Shown here: positions 49,841-55,316 of the stretch, one piece after another | Layout: every line of letters begins with the position of its first letter | Position numbering within the stretch: the stretch's first letter is position 1 | DNA from: Hassallia byssoidea VB512170 | GTDB lineage: Bacteria > Cyanobacteriota > Cyanobacteriia > Cyanobacteriales > Nostocaceae | Assembly (NCBI RefSeq): GCF_000817785.2 | Contig: NZ_JTCM02000038.1 | Coordinates: 1 to 55,316 of the forward strand | Length of the DNA stretch: 55,316 nt | Direction: 5' to 3' | Notes under the pieces: model-generated | What the model was told of the DNA's origin: nothing | The model's input: the letters and a program-made list of their open reading frames with translations, nothing else | Database searches by the model: none | Made by a program: the position numbers and the translations under genes

Positions 49841-52729
49841 TCACTGTTTAGGACACATACCAGGGGTAGATGCCAAATTGTCAGGAGTAGCCACCGACGC
49901 ATTAGAAATAAGAGAAACTTCACCGGTTCTATTGTTAAATACCCAACCAGTAGCAGGAATAATCTTCACAGTATTAGAAGCTTTCTTAATTGATTGGGTG
50001 ATGCGATCGCTCCTTTGTTTGCTAATATTTCCATTTTCTAAGCTCCCCACCTTCTCCACTGCGGATGAAAGCCGCGTATCTTGCCATACCACATCATTGG
50101 TAAGAAATTCATCCGGACTAGGAGGTAAACCCCCGCGTCCGGTAACGATAAATTGATTGTCTTGTGTCCCATCAACAGCACAGCCAGAAGCAATTAAACT
50201 TGAGGCATCAACTAAATTTGTAGGCATGACAACCAAACCAAGGCTTGGGTTTATTTCCGTGTTGAATTCTACAGTATTGCTTAATAAAGGATTTTGCTGA
50301 GAAATTGCCGTGATATCGCTTGTTTGCAGCTTACTCGGATTTAGTTCGGATGATTCCTTAGGTTGCAGCAACCTGACCAATTCTGCGCGATCGCGTGGCA
50401 CTAACCCAAAAATCCCAGAGGCTGTAATCTTAACAATACCGGCTTTGTCGCTGAATGCATTTGCCGTGATGTCGCTATTTTCATTAGGGACAGCAACGAC
50501 AAAGCCATTAGGGGCATTGATAGTGATGTTACCAGCATTTCCACTAGCCTCGGCAGTCCCTGCGCTGGCAGTTATGCTGCTGTTGTTACGCAGTAGTAGG
50601 ATGTCTCTGACATTCAGAGTGATATTTCCACCTGCACCCGCTGTAGTTGCAGCTGCGATCGTTCCCTGTTTGTCGAGAAAAATCAAGGGAGATGTAACTT
50701 CGATGTTGCCACCGCTAGCTGTTGCGTTACCTGTACCTGTAACGCGAGCAAACAAGCCACTGTTAGGACTATCATTATCAATTAATTGTGTACCATATCG
50801 GTCAACCCGCTCTTGAAAAATAGGATTGCTGCCAGAGATACTAACTCTTTCCTTAGCGTTGACGGTGATGTTACCTGCACTGCCACTGCTAAAGGCACTA
50901 GTCAGAAGTTGACCCCCACCAGTCAAATCAAGAGTATTGGTGTCAACATTAATATTGCCTCCAGAACCAGCGCTTCCACTTCTAGCACTGACAACTCCTC
51001 CATCTGATACGCTCAATTTATCAGCATTGATACTGATATCACCGCCCTTGCCAGTAGCATTTCCTTCACTACTAGTAATCAACCCACTAATCAAATTTCC
51101 TTGCTCTGGATTGACACCAGAAATATTCACCTCAGAAGCGTTGATTTGAATACTGCCCCCGTTATTTTCTCCTAACGCTCTAGACAATATTTCCGCACCA
51201 TTTCTTAAGGATAATGCCCTTGCCTTGATATTGATGATGCCACTATTCCCCAATCCATCGGTATCGCTGGCGATAAAGCTTTTATCAAAAGAGACAGTAT
51301 TTTGAGCATCAAATATCACGTTACCAGCACGCCCTTGTCCAGAGATAGTGGTATCCAGAGTGCTATTATTAGTTAAGGAGATTTTTCCGGCTCGGATGTT
51401 GATATCACCACCACTGCCCACTCCATCATTGTCTACTCCGGTGTAAATAAAACTATTGGCAATATCTACAGAATTATTAGCCTGCAAAGATACCCCAGGG
51501 GTGTTTCCTTTTCCTGAAATGCTGGCAGTCAAATTAGCGTCATCAGTTAAAGAAAAAGACCCAGCTTTAATATTAACCCCGCCTGTATTGCCCTCGGCTT
51601 GAGAATTCACATCGCTGGAAATTGAACTATTGGCAATATCTACAGAATTATTAGCTTGCACAAATACCCCTCCAGCATTTCCCACTCCATAGGTGCTGGA
51701 ACTGACCTGGGCATTGTTTAACGACAACGACCCGGTATTAATATTGATAGTGCCGCTATTGCCAATAGGTTGAGAAAGAATATCACCCACATCATTAGAG
51801 ACAGAGCTATCTGCAATTGTCGTTTTGTCTGTAGCATTGAGGGTGATATCTCCTGCTTGAGTACCAGTTAAATTTATCCCCGCTACAAGGTTACTTCCTC
51901 CTAAAATATCTAAATTCCGGGCATTGACTGCAATACTACCCCCACCCTCATCTGCGGTTACATCAACAGTAGCTTGATTTAATGATACATTGGCTCGCGC
52001 CACACCATCAGGAAAACTCAAACGGAAATTATTGTCATCGATATTGAGTCCTACGGTTCCGGTTGTTGCTAATCCTCCCAACTCGACTCGACCATTACGA
52101 GCAGTTAACACCCCACCATCTAAGTTGACATCGCCACCCACTAAAGCTAAGGTTTTTCCAGGCTTGACTTGAAGACCAGTAGATTGATTTTGGATGCTTC
52201 CCGGATTCGCTGGAAATTGCAAACCAATGGGAACACTAATTGTCAATAGAGGTGTTGTTTGTGGAGCAGTTGCACTGAACTCAAAACCATCAGCAAATTT
52301 CAAACTACTTGCCGTACTTGCAACAAAAGACCCACCAACATTCAAACTGGCATTGGGTCCAAAAACAATTCCATTGGGATTAATCAAAAACAAGTTAGTA
52401 CCATTAGCGCGAATCAAACCATCAATGTTAGAGATTGACCCACCTGTTACCCGACTAATGATATTTTGGATATCTACAGCGTTGTAAAAAAAAGCAGTAC
52501 CACCAGTTGGAACAGAAAACTGTTGGAAACTGTGGAATAAGTTGCTTCCTGCTTGAGTTCCACCAGTGATATTAAAGGTATTGCCTTTTAATTCGACGTT
52601 GGAATTAATCGGTAAAGTTGTATCTGGGACTATTTCTTGTTGAGCCTGAGTAGGCTGTGTGACACTCAGACAGCAGAAACTAACGCTAACAATCCAAAAG
52701 CCGAGAATGTACTGTCTCACGATGTTCAT
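49841..52729 (-). CDS. Two-partner secretion exoprotein (TpsA, haemagglutination-activity type)
   Basis: A 962-residue secreted beta-helix protein. Signal peptide to ~residue 29 (VSFCCLSVTQPTQAQQ), then the TPS domain with FQQFSVPTGGTAFF and NLFLINPNGIVFGPNASLNV (NPNG motif); the remainder is long runs of Asn/Gly/Thr-rich beta-helix repeats (INIKAGSFSLT, NNSVDIANSSI). The end, QGCAVDGTQDNQFIVTGRGG-like (SGCAVDGTQDNQFIVTGRGG LPP), then TGWVFNNRTGEVSLISN, is typical of cyanobacterial family members. It should be exported through a TpsB outer-membrane partner, which is not in this window. It probably acts in adhesion or aggregation. The next gene on the same strand lies immediately upstream with 17 bases between. 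Confidence 0.92.
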   Translation of the reverse strand: MNIVRQYILGFWIVSVSFCCLSVTQPTQAQQEIVPDTTLPINSNVELKGNTFNITGGTQAGSNLFHSFQQFSVPTGGTAFFYNAVDIQNIISRVTGGSISNIDGLIRANGTNLFLINPNGIVFGPNASLNVGGSFVASTASSLKFADGFEFSATAPQTTPLLTISVPIGLQFPANPGSIQNQSTGLQVKPGKTLALVGGDVNLDGGVLTARNGRVELGGLATTGTVGLNIDDNNFRLSFPDGVARANVSLNQATVDVTADEGGGSIAVNARNLDILGGSNLVAGINLTGTQAGDITLNATDKTTIADSSVSNDVGDILSQPIGNSGTININTGSLSLNNAQVSSSTYGVGNAGGVFVQANNSVDIANSSISSDVNSQAEGNTGGVNIKAGSFSLTDDANLTASISGKGNTPGVSLQANNSVDIANSFIYTGVDNDGVGSGGDINIRAGKISLTNNSTLDTTISGQGRAGNVIFDAQNTVSFDKSFIASDTDGLGNSGIINIKARALSLRNGAEILSRALGENNGGSIQINASEVNISGVNPEQGNLISGLITSSEGNATGKGGDISINADKLSVSDGGVVSARSGSAGSGGNINVDTNTLDLTGGGQLLTSAFSSGSAGNITVNAKERVSISGSNPIFQERVDRYGTQLIDNDSPNSGLFARVTGTGNATASGGNIEVTSPLIFLDKQGTIAAATTAGAGGNITLNVRDILLLRNNSSITASAGTAEASGNAGNITINAPNGFVVAVPNENSDITANAFSDKAGIVKITASGIFGLVPRDRAELVRLLQPKESSELNPSKLQTSDITAISQQNPLLSNTVEFNTEINPSLGLVVMPTNLVDASSLIASGCAVDGTQDNQFIVTGRGGLPPSPDEFLTNDVVWQDTRLSSAVEKVGSLENGNISKQRSDRITQSIKKASNTVKIIPATGWVFNNRTGEVSLISNASVATPDNLASTPGMCPKQ

Positions 52730-52746
52730 TGCCTCAAATGTTACAC

Positions 52747-53259
52747 TTATGAGCGATCGCTACAACCAAACGGTACAATTTGGTATTCAATTGTGTAGTT
52801 TATGCCATCGCGTGTAAATGTCATCTCCTGCGGAGATTGAGTATACTGACTAATTGCAACTGTTTGCTGACCGATAATCCCAATTCGAGGAACTGTTGGG
52901 TTGCCCACCAAACCAAGAAGTTGAACGGTGACTGTATTGTGAAAACAGCTACTCATATCTAGAGGAATTGGATTTCCCGGATTCATCGTGTAGGGAAGTG
53001 AACTGACTCCTGTTTGTTTGATGCGTACATATATGTTGCTTACAGGGGCATCTGATGTTATGGATGTTAACTGTAATGAGTTTCCTGTGCTGGGCTGATA
53101 ATTGTGAGATAGTGCCCCAGGCGGTGTTTTTATCTCTATGCCAAAGGGTGTTTCCGTGTCCTGGGCTACAGCGTAATATCCACAGGAGGCGATCGCACTC
53201 GTAGCTACAGCTATTCCTAGCCCTAATTTCCAACTCCAACTTTTCCAGCTTTGAGTCAT
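52747..53259 (-). CDS. Small secreted protein of unknown function next to TpsA
   Basis: A 170-residue exported protein: MTQSWKSWSWKLGLGIAVAT, signal peptide with cleavage near AVAQ/D, then a beta-rich domain containing FGIEIKTPPGALSHNYQP, IYVRIKQTGVSSLPYTM and MTFTRDGINYTIEYQIVPFG. I do not recognise a family. AAGGAG lies ~9 bases before the ATG at 53259, so the 24 upstream codons of the open frame are rejected. It ends 17 bases before the TpsA start codon on the same strand, so the two are probably one transcript and this protein may be co-secreted or help in export. Confidence 0.75.
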   Translation of the reverse strand: MTQSWKSWSWKLGLGIAVATSAIASCGYYAVAQDTETPFGIEIKTPPGALSHNYQPSTGNSLQLTSITSDAPVSNIYVRIKQTGVSSLPYTMNPGNPIPLDMSSCFHNTVTVQLLGLVGNPTVPRIGIIGQQTVAISQYTQSPQEMTFTRDGINYTIEYQIVPFGCSDRS

Positions 53260-53717
53260 ATTAAAATCTCCTTGCTCCAAAACAATCAGACGAATGCTAA
53301 ATAAAGCTAATTGAGCATTGAAAATCAACATTAATCAAATGGTCAAAACTTTACTCACCATAGAGACATATAGGACTGGGAGCAGCTGGTACTTTCATTG
53401 AGTCATGTTGTTCGCGTTAGCGTTCTGTGCAGCTACGGTAACGCGAACAACATGACAAAAATATTTTGCTGAAGTCCTAACATAGACACTTGACCGAATA
53501 AAAGTTATCAGTCTCTGTTTATATATCGGGCAAAGATTCAGACTTTTATTTACAAACCCAGAATTTTTTGACAAAACTTTACACGCTTGTCTTAGACTTT
53601 ACATGTCAAATCAATATTCAATTCTTAGGCGATCGCCCGACTCCACGCACTTATTTCTATACTTTAATAGAATTGAGATAAAGCCTATATACTATTAAAC
53701 TGATTAGATAATTCCCT
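53260..53717. other. Divergent intergenic region before miaB
   Basis: A 458-base stretch without a visible gene. It contains a perfect 17-bp inverted repeat (53403-53455), and must hold the promoters of the secreted-protein/TpsA unit and of miaB. A TATACTATTAAACTG sequence at ~53687 is A/T-rich but I could not assign promoter boxes with confidence. Confidence 0.5.
53403..53455. repeat. Perfect 17-bp inverted repeat
   Basis: TCATGTTGTTCGCGTTA at 53403-53419 and its exact complement at 53439-53455 enclose a 19-base loop. Part of the arm (TCATGTT..GTTA) recurs in the 98-bp units at the window end, so this may be a dispersed element. Confidence 0.85.
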
Positions 53718-55082
53718 ATGACCACATCTGAACGCCGCTATCACATCACCACCTTTGGTTGCCAAATGAATAAAGCCGACTCAGAGCGCATGGCTGGCAT
53801 CCTAGAAGACATGGGCTTTGAGTGGTCTGAAGATCCAAATAATGCAGATTTAATTCTTTACAACACTTGCACTATCCGCGATAATGCTGAACAAAAAGTA
53901 TATTCTTATCTCGGTAGACAAGCCAAACGCAAGCATGAAAAAGCGGATTTAACTTTAATAGTTGCCGGTTGCGTTGCCCAACAAGAAGGCGAAACGCTGT
54001 TGCGACGAGTTCCAGAATTAGACTTGGTAATGGGACCGCAACACGCTAACCGTCTCAAAGAGTTGCTAGAGTCGGTATTTGACGGCAATCAAGTTGTAGC
54101 AACAGAGGCAGTCCACATTATCGAAGATATCACCAAGCCGCGCCGTGATAGCAAAGTAACAGCTTGGGTAAATGTGATTTATGGCTGTAACGAACGCTGT
54201 ACTTACTGCGTCGTTCCTAACGTGCGCGGTATCGAACAATCGCGTACACCAGAAGCAATTCGCGCCGAAATCGCAGAATTAGGACACCAAGGTTACAAAG
54301 AAGTCACCCTACTCGGTCAAAATATTGACGCTTACGGCAGAGACTTGCCAGGAACCACGCCAGAAGGTCGCCATTTACACACGTTGACAGATTTACTATA
54401 TTATGTACACGATGTGCCGGGAGTTGAGCGGTTGCGATTTGCTACCAGTCATCCCCGTTATTTCACTGAGCGATTAATTAAAGCTTGTGCTGAATTGCCC
54501 AAGGTGTGCGAACACTTCCACATACCCTTTCAATCTGGGGATAACGACGTGTTAAAGGCAATGTCGCGGGGTTACACTCAAGAGAAATATCGCCGGATAA
54601 TTGATACAATTCGCCGATATATGCCGGATGCGTCAATTAGTGCGGATGCGATCGTCGGTTTTCCTGGAGAGACAGAAGCACAGTTTGAAAATACCCTGAA
54701 ATTAGTCGAAGATATTGGCTTCGACTTGTTGAATACAGCCGCATATTCACCACGTCCAGGGACACCAGCAGCTTTGTGGACAAATCAACTAAGTGAAGAA
54801 GTAAAAAGCGATCGCCTGCAAAGACTAAATCATTTAGTTAACACTAAAGCTTACGAGCGATCGCAACGTTATTTCGGACGCATCGAAGAAGTGCTAGTAG
54901 AAGACCAAAACCTGAAAGACAAAACTCAAGTCATGGGACGCACACGCGGTAATCGTCTCACCTTCTTCGTTGGTGATATTACTGAACTCAAAGGACAGTT
55001 AGTCAAGGTGAAAATAACCGAAGTTCGAGCCTTTAGCTTGACAGGAGAACCGATAGAAGTGCGACAAGCGGTTTCAGTGTAA
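53718..55082 (+). CDS. miaB: tRNA-2-methylthio-N6-dimethylallyladenosine synthase MiaB
   Basis: A 454-residue radical-SAM methylthiotransferase that adds the 2-methylthio group to i6A37 of tRNAs. The N-terminal UPF0004 domain carries the three cysteines of the auxiliary Fe-S cluster ([28 protein letters not shown]); the radical-SAM CxxxCxxC is [16 protein letters not shown]; the C-terminal TRAM domain is near ~385-450 ([32 protein letters not shown]). Full length and colinear with the family. It acts on tRNA in the cytoplasm. A G-rich repeat follows right after the stop. Confidence 0.97.
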   Translation: MTTSERRYHITTFGCQMNKADSERMAGILEDMGFEWSEDPNNADLILYNTCTIRDNAEQKVYSYLGRQAKRKHEKADLTLIVAGCVAQQEGETLLRRVPELDLVMGPQHANRLKELLESVFDGNQVVATEAVHIIEDITKPRRDSKVTAWVNVIYGCNERCTYCVVPNVRGIEQSRTPEAIRAEIAELGHQGYKEVTLLGQNIDAYGRDLPGTTPEGRHLHTLTDLLYYVHDVPGVERLRFATSHPRYFTERLIKACAELPKVCEHFHIPFQSGDNDVLKAMSRGYTQEKYRRIIDTIRRYMPDASISADAIVGFPGETEAQFENTLKLVEDIGFDLLNTAAYSPRPGTPAALWTNQLSEEVKSDRLQRLNHLVNTKAYERSQRYFGRIEEVLVEDQNLKDKTQVMGRTRGNRLTFFVGDITELKGQLVKVKITEVRAFSLTGEPIEVRQAVSV

Positions 55083-55316
55083 AAGGGGAATGGGGAATGG
55101 GGAATGGGGAATGGGGAGACAAGGGGACAAGGGGAGCCAGTGCGTTGTGGAGGCAGCGCGGTCATGTTCGTTACCCCCATGAGCGACTGCCGTCGGGTTT
55201 CCCGCGTTGAAGCATCTGGCGTGGACAAGGGGAGCCAGTGCGTTGCGGAGGCAGCGCGGTCATGTTCGTTACCCCCATGAGCGACTGCCGTCGGGTTTCC
55301 CGCGTTGAAGCATCTG
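55083..55316. repeat. GGGGAAT heptamers and 98-bp tandem duplication
   Basis: GGGGAAT 7-mers (55085-55116) are followed by two tandem copies, in the same orientation, of a 98-bp unit (55126-55223 and 55224 to the window end, where the second copy is cut). They differ at one base (GTTGTGG / GTTGCGG). The unit includes GAGCGACTGCCGTCGGG and GTTGAAGCATCTGG and contains no coding sequence that I recognise. Confidence 0.9.

Overview
The window looks like chromosome of a filamentous, probably heterocyst-forming cyanobacterium (Nostocales-like). The signs are: the HIP1 octamer GCGATCGC throughout; many intergenic arrays of 7-bp short tandem repeats (STRR) and palindromic dispersed repeats; and cyanobacteria-typical families (COP23, DUF1400, DUF2301, a TerB-like protein with a Mo-nitrogenase-associated C-terminal domain, haemagglutination-type TpsA exoprotein, carotenoid oxygenase, Uma2 nuclease). 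Genus cannot be fixed from sequence reading alone.

Layout. 0.2-8.1 kb: small basic protein, SAM hydroxide adenosyltransferase, large DUF4114/Calx-beta/beta-helix surface protein, DUF2301 membrane protein overlapping a YdcF/SanA-like protein, Obg GTPase, TerB-like protein. 8.4-12.1 kb: STAND NTPase with TPR repeats and a C-terminal membrane segment, split by one in-frame TGA, followed by a 21-bp repeat array. 12.0-17.6 kb: ATP-grasp/DUF3182-like gene bracketed by a 29-bp direct repeat, then an LCM-type methyltransferase, a glutamate-cysteine-ligase-like enzyme and a phosphodiesterase lipoprotein. 17.6-20.1 kb: two BON lipoproteins and a general-stress-type protein, all on the minus strand. 20.4-23.2 kb: ftsI with an FtsL-like gene upstream. 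23.7-27.7 kb: tiny lipoprotein, unknown membrane protein, glgB. 27.8-31.4 kb: accessory stretch with an unusual solute-binding/membrane/helical-domain receptor, an orphan ribbon-helix-helix antitoxin, a 21-bp repeat array, a COP23 gene broken by an amber codon, and an unknown gene. 31.7-39.5 kb: ABC permease, HD hydrolase, RND adaptor and pump. 39.7-45.1 kb: tRNA-Gly(CCC), TrmJ-like methylase, class A beta-lactamase-like hydrolase, dprA, DUF1400-SGNH fusion. 45.2-55.1 kb: GNAT, HGSNAT-like acyltransferase, carotenoid oxygenase, Uma2, TpsA exoprotein, secreted unknown, miaB, then a 98-bp tandem duplication.

Housekeeping genes (obg, ftsI, glgB, dprA, miaB, trmJ-like, tRNA) are interleaved with sensing, surface and conflict-type genes. 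Likely functional groups are ftsL-like/ftsI (septal peptidoglycan), RND adaptor/pump (efflux), the BON/BON/stress-protein group (envelope or osmotic stress) and the methyltransferase/ligase pair 24 bp apart. The strongest candidates for something undescribed are the receptor at 27837-29426, the ATP-grasp/methyltransferase/ligase island, and the interplay between repeats and reading frames: repeats supply stop codons, C-terminal tails and heptad-coding ORFs. All calls come from reading the sequence; no database search was run.
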